From positions 1,860,001 to 1,924,000 of the forward strand of contig NZ_CP094526.1 of NCBI RefSeq assembly GCF_029910095.1: a stretch of 64,000 bases of DNA. Direction: 5' to 3'. The notes under the pieces were generated by a model that searched no databases, was not told the DNA's origin, and was given only the letters and a program-made list of their open reading frames with translations. The DNA comes from Bradyrhizobium sp. ISRA464. GTDB lineage: Bacteria > Pseudomonadota > Alphaproteobacteria > Rhizobiales > Xanthobacteraceae. A program made the position numbers and the translations under genes. Shown here in pieces: positions 1-8,709 of the stretch. How positions within the stretch are numbered: position 1 is the first letter of the stretch; the number at the start of each line of letters is the position of its first letter.

Positions 1-124
1 CCACCTCGCCGACCAGCGCGCCGGCATAGACCAGCACGTAGATCAACAGGAACAGGCCGCCAAGCAGCAGCAGCGAACGAAACTTGTTCGATGCGATATG
101 CGTGTAGAGACCGTAGGCGGCCAT
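1..124 (-). CDS. M48-type metallopeptidase, N-terminal fragment
   Basis: Only the first 41 codons are in the window, reading leftward off the edge. The visible peptide starts MAAYGLYTHIASNKFRS and then has a strongly hydrophobic segment at about residues 18-40, as expected for the first membrane helix of HtpX/M48-type membrane metalloproteases. The catalytic HExxH lies outside the window and cannot be seen. The gene starts 34 bp after the lemA stop on the same strand, and lemA followed by an M48 peptidase gene is a recurring pair in Rhizobiales, so the call leans on context. Any other membrane protein downstream of lemA remains possible. Confidence 0.55.
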   Translation of the reverse strand, partial: MAAYGLYTHIASNKFRSLLLLGGLFLLIYVLVYAGALVGEV

Positions 125-158
125 CAGGAAGCTGCCTTTCGCCGGCGCGCTTCGCGCC

Positions 159-719
159 TCAGAACTTCACGCTCGGCGCCGTCTCGACGTCGGCGCGGCC
201 GGTGCCGAGGTCGAAGAAATCCTTGCGGGTGAAGCCGAACATGCCGGCGAACAGCGCGGCCGGCATCTGCTGGATGCCGGTGTTGTACTCCTGGACCGCA
301 TTGTTGAAGAAGCGGCGGCTGGCGGCGATCTTGTTCTCGAGATCGGAGAGCTCCGCGGCGAGCTGCTGGAAGTTGGCGTTGGCCTTGAGATCCGGATAGG
401 CCTCCGACAGCGCGATCAGCCGGCCGAGCGCGCCGGAGAGCTGGTTCTCTGCCGCCGAGACCTGCGCCGGCCCCTGCGCCGACATCGCCGAATTGCGCGC
501 CTTGATCACGTCGTCCAGCGTGCCGCGTTCGTGCGCCGCATAGCCTTTCACGGTCTCGACCAGGTTCGGGATCAGGTCGTGGCGCTGCTTGAGCTGAACG
601 TCGATGTCGGCAAAGGCTTGGTTGACCCGCTGGCTGAGCGCGACGAGGCGGTTGTAGGCGCCAAATGCAAACAGCACGAGAAGGACGATGACGCCGATAA
701 CGATCCAGCTGGTCGACAT
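159..719 (-). CDS. lemA: LemA family protein
   Basis: A 186-residue protein with an N-terminal membrane anchor (about residues 5-22) followed by a helical cytoplasmic or periplasmic domain. The family core is visible in the DVQLKQRHDLIPNLVETVKGY segment near residues 40-60 and in the conserved pair of long helices ending in the YNTGIQQMP region. LemA proteins have no established enzymatic activity; they are commonly encoded next to M48 or TPM-domain membrane proteins, and here an M48-like gene follows 34 bp downstream. The ATG at 719 gives the usual family length. Confidence 0.9.
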   Translation of the reverse strand: MSTSWIVIGVIVLLVLFAFGAYNRLVALSQRVNQAFADIDVQLKQRHDLIPNLVETVKGYAAHERGTLDDVIKARNSAMSAQGPAQVSAAENQLSGALGRLIALSEAYPDLKANANFQQLAAELSDLENKIAASRRFFNNAVQEYNTGIQQMPAALFAGMFGFTRKDFFDLGTGRADVETAPSVKF

Positions 720-849
720 GACGGGACAGCTCCTGATGGGACGACACGGCGGCAGCGTAGCCCAAATCAGGGCACACGACAGCCCGCCGCGAAAAGGTGG
801 GCAAAGCTTTGGTCGGCGATGGTGTCGAATTAGTTCAACAGTGCTCAGT

Positions 850-963
850 CGTCCCGGCGAAGGCCGGGACCCATACGCCGCGGCTTTTCCTTGGGCACTG
901 GGGCTAACGCCGTTCTCAACAATTGGCGTTGGTGGTCATGGGTCCCGGCCTTCGCCGGGGCGA
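850..963. repeat. Palindromic intergenic repeat
   Basis: Two arms, 850-873 (cgtcccggcgaaggccggga and following) and 937-963, are near-perfect reverse complements. Each arm also contains its own small hairpin (cccggcgaaggccggg). The right arm lies inside the 3' end of the Rsm22-type gene and supplies its last codons and stop. Confidence 0.75.
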
Positions 964-1952
964 CCTGCAACGGATGCTTGATCGCCGACCAGCGCGTCGC
1001 CCCAGCGCCAGCGGCGGGCGCGCGCGTAATCGGTCTTGGCGCGGCGGGGAATCCTGGTGACGACGACGCCATCAGCCGTACACAGCTTGGCCGAAATCTC
1101 GACCTTGCCGACATCAGGCTGCGCCAGCACCCGGGATGGACGCGCGGTCACCGGCGCGCGTGTCAGCGCGACATAGGCAAAGCGTTCGTCCTCGAACGGC
1201 ACCTCGGCGCCCTTGACCTGCTTGTGCGCGCGCGAGCGCTGCAGGCGCTGGGAGAAATGGCACCAGTCGGGTGCGACCAGCGGGCAGGCGCCGTCATGTG
1301 GGCAGGGCGCGACGACATGGGCGCCCGCCGCGATCAACTGCGCGCGGAGCGAGACGATCCGTGCATAGCCTGCGGGCGTGCCGGGCTCGACCACCAGCAA
1401 CGTATCCCTGGTCCTGGACCACAGCGCCTCGGCCAGCGCCGTGCGCTCGGCATCTCCGATCTCGCCGATCATGTAGCTCGCGATCACGAGGTCGGCGGGT
1501 TCGGCCTGTGCGAGCAGGGCTTGAGCCTGTCCGAGCTCATAGGTGGCAGCGTGCAGGCGCGTGCCGTTGCGAACGAGCTGCTGCGCGAGCGTTCGCAACG
1601 CGCCATTGGCGTCGAGCTGAGTAAGGCGTCGCAGCGAGGAGAACGCTTCCGTCGCCGCCCAGGTCGCGGTCCCCGGCCCGGCGCCGACGTCGAGCAACGT
1701 TGTGGGGACGAAGTCCGGCCTGACCTCGGCGAGCGCATTGAGGCTTGCGACGACTGCCGCATAGGTCGCGGGCATCCGCGCCAGCGCGTAGGCGAGCGCA
1801 TCGGTCTCGGACCTGATCGTCCCGGAGCCGCCGCCTTCGCGATAGGTTTGCGAGATCACCGCGGCCCGGCTCGCCGCATCGTTGCGCGACAGGCCTTCGA
1901 GTCTGGCGTTGAGCGCAGCTTTCAGTTCGGCGGGGAGATCGGGCGATGTCAT
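936..1952 (-). CDS. Rsm22-type ribosome assembly methyltransferase-like protein
   Basis: A SAM-methyltransferase-fold protein of about 338 residues resembling mitochondrial Rsm22/METTL17, which binds small-subunit rRNA precursors. The SAM motif LLDVGAGPGTATWAA is near residue 86. Downstream is a cysteine cluster CPHDGACPLVAPDWC near residue 220; mitochondrial homologues bind an Fe-S cluster with equivalent cysteines, so the same is inferred here. The ATG at 1952 is preferred over an upstream in-frame start that would run into a palindromic repeat. The extreme C-terminus (RPGEGRDP) is translated from another palindromic repeat, so the natural end of the protein may have been replaced by repeat sequence. 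Confidence 0.8.
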   Translation of the reverse strand: MTSPDLPAELKAALNARLEGLSRNDAASRAAVISQTYREGGGSGTIRSETDALAYALARMPATYAAVVASLNALAEVRPDFVPTTLLDVGAGPGTATWAATEAFSSLRRLTQLDANGALRTLAQQLVRNGTRLHAATYELGQAQALLAQAEPADLVIASYMIGEIGDAERTALAEALWSRTRDTLLVVEPGTPAGYARIVSLRAQLIAAGAHVVAPCPHDGACPLVAPDWCHFSQRLQRSRAHKQVKGAEVPFEDERFAYVALTRAPVTARPSRVLAQPDVGKVEISAKLCTADGVVVTRIPRRAKTDYARARRWRWGDALVGDQASVAGRPGEGRDP

Positions 1953-1969
1953 AAGACGTACTCTCCCCA

Positions 1970-2087
1970 CGTCATTGCGAGCGCAGCGAAGCAATCCATA
2001 GCGCCACTTGTGGAGACGTGGATTGCTTCCGCCTTCGCTCTTCGAGCGACGGCGGACAAGTCGTCGCTATCGCTCCTCGCAATGACG
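1970..2087. repeat. Palindromic repeat, family A (gcgaagcaatcca type)
   Basis: Begins cgtcattgcgagcgcagcga and ends with the complementary tcgctcctcgcaatgacg, so the whole element can fold into one long hairpin. The same arms occur at 11435-11519, 21913-21997 and 33321-33438. It lies between the convergent-side end of smc and the start of the Rsm22-type gene. Confidence 0.85.
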
Positions 2088-2131
2088 GTGCTGAGGTATC
2101 ACGAAAATAACGTCGACGCGTAGGCGTAACC

Positions 2132-5100
2132 CTAAGCCACGTTCTGGTCGAGGATATCCACCGCACCCTGCAGGTCCACGGAGACCAGCTGCGACACGCC
2201 GCGCTCTGCCATGGTGACGCCGAATAGCCGGTTCATCCGCGCCATCGTGATCGGATTGTGCGTGATGATGATGAAGCGCGTCTCGGTCGAGCCGGTCATC
2301 TCGTGCAGCAGGTTGCAGAACCGTTCGACGTTGTGGTCGTCGAGCGGCGCGTCGACCTCGTCCAGCACGCAGATCGGCGACGGATTGGTGAGGAACACCG
2401 CGAAGATCAGCGCCAGCGCTGTCAGCGCCTGTTCGCCGCCCGAGAGCAGCGACAGCGTCTGCGGCTTCTTGCCCGGAGGCTTGGCGATGATCTCGAGGCC
2501 GGCCTCGAGCGGATCGTCGCTCTCGATCAGGTGCAGCGCCGCTTCGCCGCCGCCGAACAGCTCGACGAACAGCCGCTTGAAGTGGTTGTTGACGGTCTCG
2601 AACGAGGTCAAGAGACGCTCGCGCGCCTCGCGGTTGAGGCTCTGGATGCCCTGGCGCAGCCGCTTGATCGCCTCGACGAGGTCGTCGCGTTCGGTGGTCA
2701 GCGCGGTGTGCTGGGTCTCGACCTCCTTGAGCTCCTCCTCGGCGCGCAGGTTGACGGCGCCAAGGCGCTCGCGGTCGCGGCGCAGCTTTTCGAGCTCTTC
2801 CTCGATCTGGGCAACCGGCGGCAGCTCCGCGCCGGGCTCGATCTCGGCCATGGCAGACACGGCGTTGGGTTCGACCTCGAGCATGTCGTGGATCTCGCGC
2901 TCGATATCGGCGAGGCGGCGGCGGGTGCCTTCCATGCGCTCCTCGGCGCGTGCGGTGGCCTCGCGGGAAGAGGAGAGGGCTTCGAGCGTAGCCTTGGCGA
3001 CGCGGTCGGTTTCCGCCATCGCGGCTTCGGCGGTCGCGAGCGCGTCGGCGGCGATGCGACGATCGCTTTCGGCGTGCTCGATCTCGGAGATCAGCGCGCT
3101 GCGCTTCTCGGCAAACACCTCCGGCGCGTTGGCGAGTTCCTCGCGCTCGGCCGAGACTTCGGCGATGCGGGCCTCGATGGTCTCGACCTGCGAGGCCGCG
3201 CTGGTCTTGCGGTTCTGCCATTCGTTGCGCTCGGCGAGGATCGCCTGCACGCGGCGGTCGGCGAGCTCGGCCTCGCGGGCGAGCGCCTGGGCCTCGGCGC
3301 GGACCTGCGCGGCGCCACGGCGCTGGTTGTCGATCTCGGCGCGAACCGCGGCGAGTTGGGCCTCGGTCTCGACGCTCGGCGGCAGCTCGGACAGGGCCGC
3401 GACCGCGCTCTCATGCGCGGCTTCGGCCTCGGCGCGGTCGGCGGCGACGCGGCTGTGGGCCTCGGTCAGTGCCGATTTGCGCGCGGCATGGCGGTTGATC
3501 TCGCGTTCGGTCGCGGCATGACGCTCGCGCGCGGCGTCGGTCTCGCGGCGGGCTGCCCGCACCGCTTCGCGGGAAGCAGCTTCGGCTGCCGATGCAGAGC
3601 GCAGTTCCGCTTCGGCGGTCTCCAGCGCCTGGCGCTTGGCGGTGGCATCGATGCGGGCCTGTCCCAGATCCTGCTCGATATCAACGAGGCGGGCGCGTTC
3701 GGCCAGGCGGCGTGCCGCGCCGGTCGGCGCATGCGCATCGGCGACGAAGCCGTCCCAGCGCCAGACGTCGCCTTCCAGCGACACCAGCCGCTGGCCGGTC
3801 TTGAGCTGCGACACCAGCGCAGCGCCGCGTTCCTTGGCGACGACGCCGATCTGCGCCAGACGCCGCGCCAGTTCCGGCGGGGCCTGCACATGGTCGGCCA
3901 GCCGCACGACGCCATCGGGCAGGGCCGGATCGCTGCCGTCGGCGCCGACATTGGTCCAGCGCATCGGCGCGGACGGATCGACCGGCGCGTCGAGATCGTC
4001 GCCGAGCACGGCGCCGATCGCCTTCTCGTAACCCTTCGCGACCGTGATGCCGTCGATGATCGGCGGCCACAGATTCTTGGTCTCGCTGTTGACCAGCTTC
4101 GAGATGGTGCGCGCTTCGGTCTCGAGCCGCTGCACGCGCTTCTCGGCCTCCGTAAGCGGGTTGCGGGAGGACTCCAGCGTCTGCCGCGCCGCGACGTGAT
4201 GCGCCTCGCTGGCCTGCACGGCGGCCTCGGATTCGGCCAGCGTCTGCTGCGCCATCTCCATGGCGGCTGCGAGCGCATCGATGTCGCCGAGATTGCCGGT
4301 TTCCTGCGCGAGCTTTTCCTCCTCGGCCTGGACGTTGGCGATCTCCTGATCGAGCCGCGCCAGCCGGTCGCGATGGGTGCGCACGCCGGCCTCGAGCTGG
4401 TTGCGCTTCGCGGTGAGGTCGGCGAGCTGCGTGGTGAGCTCGGCGAACTGCCGCTCGGTTGCCGCCAGAATGGCTTCGGCTTCCGCGACGCGCTCGTCGA
4501 CGCCGGAGCGTTTCTCGACGCGCGACTTGATCTCTTCCTTCAGCTCGGCGTCTTCGGTGTCGAGCCGTTGCAGCGCGATGTCGGCGTCCGAGGTCTGCTG
4601 CTGCTCGCGGGCGATGTCGGCAGCAAATTGCGTCAGGCGGCGATCGAGCTCGCCGACGCGCTCCTTGGCGCGCTGTTCCTCGCGGTCGAGCATCTCGCGC
4701 GCATTGGTCAGGCGCTGCAGGCCGGCGGCGGCGCGTGCCTCGGCATCGCGCAGCGCCGGCAACTCGGCGGCGCGGATCGCCTGGATGCGGGCGGCTTCGG
4801 CTTGATGCTGGGTGCGTTCGGCCATCTCGCGCACGGTGAGATCGTGGGTGTGCGCGGCGTCGTTGACGTCGGCATTGGCCTCGATCCAGCGCAGGTGGAA
4901 CAGCATGGCCTCGGACTTGCGCACCTTCGCCGCCACCTCGCGGTAGCGAATCGCCTGACGGGCCTGCTTCTTCAGGCCATCCATCTGGCCGGTGAGCTGG
5001 CCGATCACGTCCTCGACGCGGGTCAGGTTGGTTTCGGCCGCCTTGAGCCGCAGTTCCGCTTCATGGCGGCGGGCGTGCAGGCCGGCGACGCCGGCGGCAT

Positions 5101-5596
5101 CTTCGAGCACGCGGCGGCGCTGCTCGGGCTTGGCCTGAATGATTTCGCCGATCTTGCCCTGGTGGACGAGGGCCGGCGAGCGCGCGCCGGTGGCGGCATC
5201 GGCAAACAGAATCTGTACGTCGCGCGCGCGCACGTCGCGGCCGTTGATGCGGTAGACCGAGCCCGCTTCGCGCTCGATGCGGCGGGAGATTTCCAGGATC
5301 TGGCTGTCGTTGACGGCGGCCGGGGCCGAGCGATCGGCATTGTCGATCGTCATCACCACTTCGGCGTGGTTGCGCGCCGGACGATTGCCGGAACCGGCGA
5401 AGATCACGGCATCCATGTCGGCGGCACGCAGCGACTTGTGCGAGGTTTCGCCCATCGCCCAGCGCAGCGCTTCGACCAGATTGGACTTGCCGCAGCCGTT
5501 CGGTCCAACGACGCCGGTCAGGCCCGGCTCGATCATGAAGTCGGTGGGATCAACGAACGACTTGAAACCGTGGAGGCGGAGGCGCGTGAGCTTCAT
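2132..5596 (-). CDS. smc: Chromosome segregation protein SMC
   Basis: Structural maintenance of chromosomes ATPase, about 1,154 residues, which works as a dimer with ScpA/ScpB to organise the chromosome. The N-terminal Walker A GPNGCGKSN is at residues 31-39. Long, Ala/Glu/Arg-rich coiled-coil segments flank a hinge in the middle (around residues 500-650, including the GVVAKERGAALVSQL stretch). The C-terminal head has the signature LSGGEQ at about 1051 and Walker B VLDEVDAPLDD at about 1077, followed by the ITHN switch region. The ATG at 5596 (MKLTRLRLHGFKSF) is the family start; an ATG two codons upstream is less likely. Long open frames on the opposite strand are shadows of this GC-rich gene. 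Confidence 0.97.
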   Translation of the reverse strand: MKLTRLRLHGFKSFVDPTDFMIEPGLTGVVGPNGCGKSNLVEALRWAMGETSHKSLRAADMDAVIFAGSGNRPARNHAEVVMTIDNADRSAPAAVNDSQILEISRRIEREAGSVYRINGRDVRARDVQILFADAATGARSPALVHQGKIGEIIQAKPEQRRRVLEDAAGVAGLHARRHEAELRLKAAETNLTRVEDVIGQLTGQMDGLKKQARQAIRYREVAAKVRKSEAMLFHLRWIEANADVNDAAHTHDLTVREMAERTQHQAEAARIQAIRAAELPALRDAEARAAAGLQRLTNAREMLDREEQRAKERVGELDRRLTQFAADIAREQQQTSDADIALQRLDTEDAELKEEIKSRVEKRSGVDERVAEAEAILAATERQFAELTTQLADLTAKRNQLEAGVRTHRDRLARLDQEIANVQAEEEKLAQETGNLGDIDALAAAMEMAQQTLAESEAAVQASEAHHVAARQTLESSRNPLTEAEKRVQRLETEARTISKLVNSETKNLWPPIIDGITVAKGYEKAIGAVLGDDLDAPVDPSAPMRWTNVGADGSDPALPDGVVRLADHVQAPPELARRLAQIGVVAKERGAALVSQLKTGQRLVSLEGDVWRWDGFVADAHAPTGAARRLAERARLVDIEQDLGQARIDATAKRQALETAEAELRSASAAEAASREAVRAARRETDAARERHAATEREINRHAARKSALTEAHSRVAADRAEAEAAHESAVAALSELPPSVETEAQLAAVRAEIDNQRRGAAQVRAEAQALAREAELADRRVQAILAERNEWQNRKTSAASQVETIEARIAEVSAEREELANAPEVFAEKRSALISEIEHAESDRRIAADALATAEAAMAETDRVAKATLEALSSSREATARAEERMEGTRRRLADIEREIHDMLEVEPNAVSAMAEIEPGAELPPVAQIEEELEKLRRDRERLGAVNLRAEEELKEVETQHTALTTERDDLVEAIKRLRQGIQSLNREARERLLTSFETVNNHFKRLFVELFGGGEAALHLIESDDPLEAGLEIIAKPPGKKPQTLSLLSGGEQALTALALIFAVFLTNPSPICVLDEVDAPLDDHNVERFCNLLHEMTGSTETRFIIITHNPITMARMNRLFGVTMAERGVSQLVSVDLQGAVDILDQNVA

Positions 5597-5602
5597 GTAC
5601 AC

Positions 5603-5972
5603 AAATCTCGCTTGGCCGGGCGCGAATCTCCCTGCCGTGACAATACCATAGAAGGCAATGTCGGTGTGTGGGTGAGTCGCTGCGTGCAGCTCTCATGGAG
5701 CGGGACAATGGCGAGGCCCGCGCAGGAGAGCAACCGCTTGACGCGGCTTTTCCCAAGGGATTTGCAGGGGTTTTGCAGCAGTTTTGCGACTTCGACGGGC
5801 CGCAACAATCCGATTTCAGCAAATCGAGTTTTCAACAGCGAATCGATGCGCTCGCTCAATTCCGCGAACGCGATTTCACCGACGATCACGGCGTCGTCGA
5901 TGAAAAAGCGCGAAACGCCCTCGATCTTTCGGACGTCGATGGCGAAATTCTGTCCGATCCGGCCGGTTCCGA
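5603..5972. other. Intergenic region between smc and the DsbA-like gene, possible coding remnant
   Basis: No gene with a convincing start is present. On the minus strand from about 5960 to 5700 one frame reads with coding-like composition (for example KIEGVSRFFIDDAVIVGEIA) and lacks stops, but it overlaps the end of the DsbA-like gene in another frame and has no good ribosome-binding site. It may be a remnant or a small unrecognised gene. The GC content is somewhat lower than in the flanking genes, and this stretch should hold the smc promoter. Confidence 0.3.
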
Positions 5973-6656
5973 TCAGCTCTTGAGGAGCGGATCGATGTGC
6001 TTGCTGAATTCCTCGAACGAGGTCTCGCCCTTCAGCATCTCGCCATTGATGAAGAAGGTCGGCGTCGAATTCACCTTCAGCACGTCGTTGGCGTATTTCT
6101 GGTCGGCCGCGATCTTGTCGAGCAGCTTCTGGTCCTTCAGGCAATCCTCGACCTGCTGTTGGCTGAGGCCGGCCTGCTTGCCGATCCGCGTCAGCGTCTC
6201 GGTGGTGTTCTTCATCACCCAGTCATTCTGCTGGCGGAACAGCAGATCGATCACGGCGAAATATTTCGGCGCGTCGTCCTTGGCGATGCAGCGCGCCAGC
6301 ATCGAGCCGGCGGCGGCCTTGATGTCGAGCGGGAATTCGCGGAACACGTAGCGGATCTTGCCGGTGTCGATGTAGGCCGATTTGAGCTTCGGGAACACCG
6401 TCTCGTTGAAGTTGGCGCAGTGCGGGCAGGTCATCGAGGCGTATTCGGTGATGGTGACCTTGGCGTCCTTTGGGCCGAGCGCCATGTCGGGCAGCGACTG
6501 CGGTTTGGCGACCTCGGCGGCGGTCTGCGCGAAGGCGCCCGTGATCAGGCGCAGCGGCGAGAGGCCGGCGAGGGCGGCAAGTCCGGTCAGGGAGAGAGCG
6601 GTGGTGAAGGCGCGGCGCGTGATGGTCAAGGTCGACTCCTGGATTGGCGCATTCAC
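5973..6656 (-). CDS. DsbA-family thiol:disulfide oxidoreductase (DSBA/thioredoxin fold)
   Basis: A 227-residue exported thioredoxin-fold oxidoreductase. The N-terminus carries a twin-arginine-like motif (TITRRAFTTALSLTGLAALA, residues 11-30) before a hydrophobic stretch, so Tat export is possible. The active site is CPHC at residues 77-80 and the cis-proline loop is NSTPTFFINGE near 196. It should oxidise or isomerise cysteines of periplasmic proteins. In Rhizobiales this gene lies between smc and a DUF721 gene, as here, about 100 bp downstream of the DUF721 gene on the same strand. Confidence 0.9.
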   Translation of the reverse strand: MNAPIQESTLTITRRAFTTALSLTGLAALAGLSPLRLITGAFAQTAAEVAKPQSLPDMALGPKDAKVTITEYASMTCPHCANFNETVFPKLKSAYIDTGKIRYVFREFPLDIKAAAGSMLARCIAKDDAPKYFAVIDLLFRQQNDWVMKNTTETLTRIGKQAGLSQQQVEDCLKDQKLLDKIAADQKYANDVLKVNSTPTFFINGEMLKGETSFEEFSKHIDPLLKS

Positions 6657-6752
6657 GCCGAATGAACGAAGGGTCCCGGGAAGCAGCTTTCGCTAGCTTG
6701 AAACGACTATTGTGGCAATGGCGGGTTCCATAGGCCGAATGGCCGAAAAGCG

Positions 6753-7232
6753 TCAATTTCGCTTGATCGAGGCGCCCAGCCGCGCCAGCGCCGCGCGCAG
6801 GTCCTCATCCTCGACGGCCGCCAAGTCTTCCGCCACGTTGGCGACCGCCTTCGCATCCGGCGCGCGGGGGCGCGCCGGGCGATTGCGCCGCGACAATGGC
6901 GCCTGCCGGATGGTCAGCCGGCCGACCGCATGCCAGCCGAAGAAGCGGTTCACCCGCTCCAGGATGACGTCGGAGGAGTGCTGGATCTCCAGCGCCATCG
7001 GCCCCTCGACCCGCAACACCAGCGTCGCCGGCTCCTGGGGCTGCCGCTCCACCGGCCGCGGCCATTGCATCTTGAGCGGCTCGCAATAGGCGGCGATCCG
7101 CTCGCCGGCGATCTCGCTCCAGCGCGTCACCAGTTCGCGCGCGGCAAAGCCCTGCTTGGCATAGGCGTCGGTGAAGACGTCGCTGAGCAGGATCGACAGG
7201 GGCTTTGCGCTGACCGGGACGGGTTTGGACAT
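6753..7232 (-). CDS. DciA-like DUF721 protein
   Basis: A protein of about 159 residues with the DUF721 core: SILLSDVFTDAYAKQGFAAREL at the start, then the RWSEIAGERIAAYCEPLKM segment and LVLRVEGPMALEIQH. DUF721 proteins include DciA, the ancestral loader or partner of the replicative helicase DnaB; the alphaproteobacterial branch has a basic, low-complexity C-terminus like the one here (residues 120-159). The ATG at 7232 is chosen because an upstream in-frame extension is translated from a palindromic repeat. It sits head-to-head with mutY and next to the DsbA-like gene. Confidence 0.85.
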   Translation of the reverse strand: MSKPVPVSAKPLSILLSDVFTDAYAKQGFAARELVTRWSEIAGERIAAYCEPLKMQWPRPVERQPQEPATLVLRVEGPMALEIQHSSDVILERVNRFFGWHAVGRLTIRQAPLSRRNRPARPRAPDAKAVANVAEDLAAVEDEDLRAALARLGASIKRN

Positions 7233-7278
7233 GGGAGGGTTATAGCAGCGTGGCCAACGCAACCAAACCATGTCAATC

Positions 7279-7363
7279 GTCATGGACGGGCTCGCCCCGG
7301 CCATCCCCGTCTTTGTGTCCATGAAGAAAGACGTGGATGCACGGGACAAGCGCCGGGCATGAC
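7279..7363. repeat. Palindromic repeat, family B (ccgggcatccacgtctt type)
   Basis: Arms starting gtcatggacgggctcg and ending cgccgggcatgac, with internal ccacgtcttt/aaagacgtgg complementarity. It lies in the divergent space between the DUF721 gene and mutY. Related copies are at 16523-16649, 30171-30257 and 50977-51097. Confidence 0.8.
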
Positions 7364-7399
7364 GTGGAGAGATCAGCATCGGCGCCTTAAAGTAGATCC

Positions 7400-8512
7400 A
7401 TGAGCTCGCGCGCCGCCGCCAAAACGAAACTGACCGAAGATCGTGCCGACCGTCCGGCGCGGCTGCTGGCCTGGTATGACCGGCATCGCCGGCGGCTGCC
7501 GTGGCGGGCTGCGGCGGGCGAGCTGGCGGACCCGTACCGGGTGTGGCTGTCGGAGATCATGCTGCAGCAGACCACGGTGAAGACGGTCGGGCCCTATTTC
7601 GAGAAGTTCGTGTCGCGCTGGCCCGATGTCACGGCGCTCGGCCGCGCGTCGCTCGACGACGTGCTGCGGATGTGGGCCGGGCTCGGCTATTATTCGCGGG
7701 CGCGCAACCTGCATGCCTGTGCGGTCGTCGTGCGCAATGAGCATGGCGGGGTCTTCCCCGATACCGAAGCCGGCCTGCGCAAGCTGCCGGGGATCGGGCC
7801 CTACACGGCGGCGGCGATCGCCGCGATCGCGTTCGACCGCCGCACCATGCCGGTCGACGGCAATATCGAGCGCGTCGTCACCAGGCTCTACGCGGTTGAG
7901 GAGCCGCTGCCGCAGTCAAAGCCGCTGATCCAGCAATTGGCCGCGACGTTGCTCGGCCCGTCTCGGGCCGGCGACGAGAAGTCTCGCGCCGGCGATAGCG
8001 CGCAGGCGCTGATGGATTTGGGCGCCACGATCTGCACGCCAAAGAAGCCGGCCTGTTCGCTGTGCCCATTGAACGACGACTGCGCGGCGCGCGCGCGCGG
8101 CGATCAGGAGACGTTCCCGCGCAAGGCGCCCAAGAAGAACGGGACCTTGCGCCGTGGCGCGGCCTTCGTGGTGACGCGGGGCGACGAATTGCTGGTGCGC
8201 TCGCGCCCCGAAAAGGGCCTGCTCGGCGGCATGACCGAGGTGCCGGGATCGGACTGGCTTGCCGGTCAGGAGGATAAGGCGGCGCTGGCGCAGGCGCCCC
8301 AGCTCAAGAGCGTGACCCGCTGGCACCGCAGGGCCGGCGTCGTCACTCACGTGTTCACGCATTTCCCGCTGGAGCTGGTCGTCTACACCGCCAGCGTTCC
8401 GCCGCGAACGCGCGCGCCTGCGGGCATGCGCTGGGTGCCGGTCACAACCCTCGACGGCGAAGCGTTCCCGAACGTCATGCGCAAGGTCGTCGCGCACGGA
8501 CTCGATCTCTGA
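7400..8512 (+). CDS. mutY: A/G-specific adenine glycosylase MutY
   Basis: DNA repair glycosylase of 370 residues that removes adenine mispaired with 8-oxoguanine. The catalytic glutamate lies in SEIMLQQT (E52), the helix-hairpin-helix LPGIGPYTAAAI spans residues 129-140 and the catalytic Asp is in VDGN (D153). The [4Fe-4S] cluster cysteines are C212, C219, C222 and C228 with the canonical C-x6-C-x2-C-x5-C spacing. The C-terminal NUDIX-like domain, which recognises 8-oxoG, follows from about residue 245. Length and all key residues are normal. Confidence 0.96.
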   Translation: MSSRAAAKTKLTEDRADRPARLLAWYDRHRRRLPWRAAAGELADPYRVWLSEIMLQQTTVKTVGPYFEKFVSRWPDVTALGRASLDDVLRMWAGLGYYSRARNLHACAVVVRNEHGGVFPDTEAGLRKLPGIGPYTAAAIAAIAFDRRTMPVDGNIERVVTRLYAVEEPLPQSKPLIQQLAATLLGPSRAGDEKSRAGDSAQALMDLGATICTPKKPACSLCPLNDDCAARARGDQETFPRKAPKKNGTLRRGAAFVVTRGDELLVRSRPEKGLLGGMTEVPGSDWLAGQEDKAALAQAPQLKSVTRWHRRAGVVTHVFTHFPLELVVYTASVPPRTRAPAGMRWVPVTTLDGEAFPNVMRKVVAHGLDL

Positions 8513-8639
8513 GCATGATCCGGAAAAGTGTGAAGCGGTTTTCCTCGCGACAAACGCGGAACGCGTTTGCGCGGAGATCATGCTCAAACAAGAGGCTAAA
8601 GCGCGATGACGATTCAACCCAATCTCATCGCGCTTTAGC
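8512..8639. repeat. Palindromic repeat, family E (agcatgatccggaaaagtg type)
   Basis: Overlaps the mutY stop codon and starts agcatgatccggaaaagtg. Its second half has aaagcgcgatgacgattcaa paired with a near-complement ending tcatcgcgcttt. Similar units occur at 26004-26052, 29959-30059 and, in part, at 30348-30397 and 46646-46844. Confidence 0.75.
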
Positions 8640-8709
8640 ACCGGCTCAACCTGCTGACACCATGCTGGCAGCAGGGCTCGGTTACGACCTCGGGCAAATG
8701 GAGGCCGCC

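Noticed and set aside
2258..5983. A 1,241-codon open frame on the plus strand opposite smc
   Set aside because: It mirrors smc throughout, has no domain signature and arises from the strong GC bias at third positions; smc has all its motifs on the other strand.
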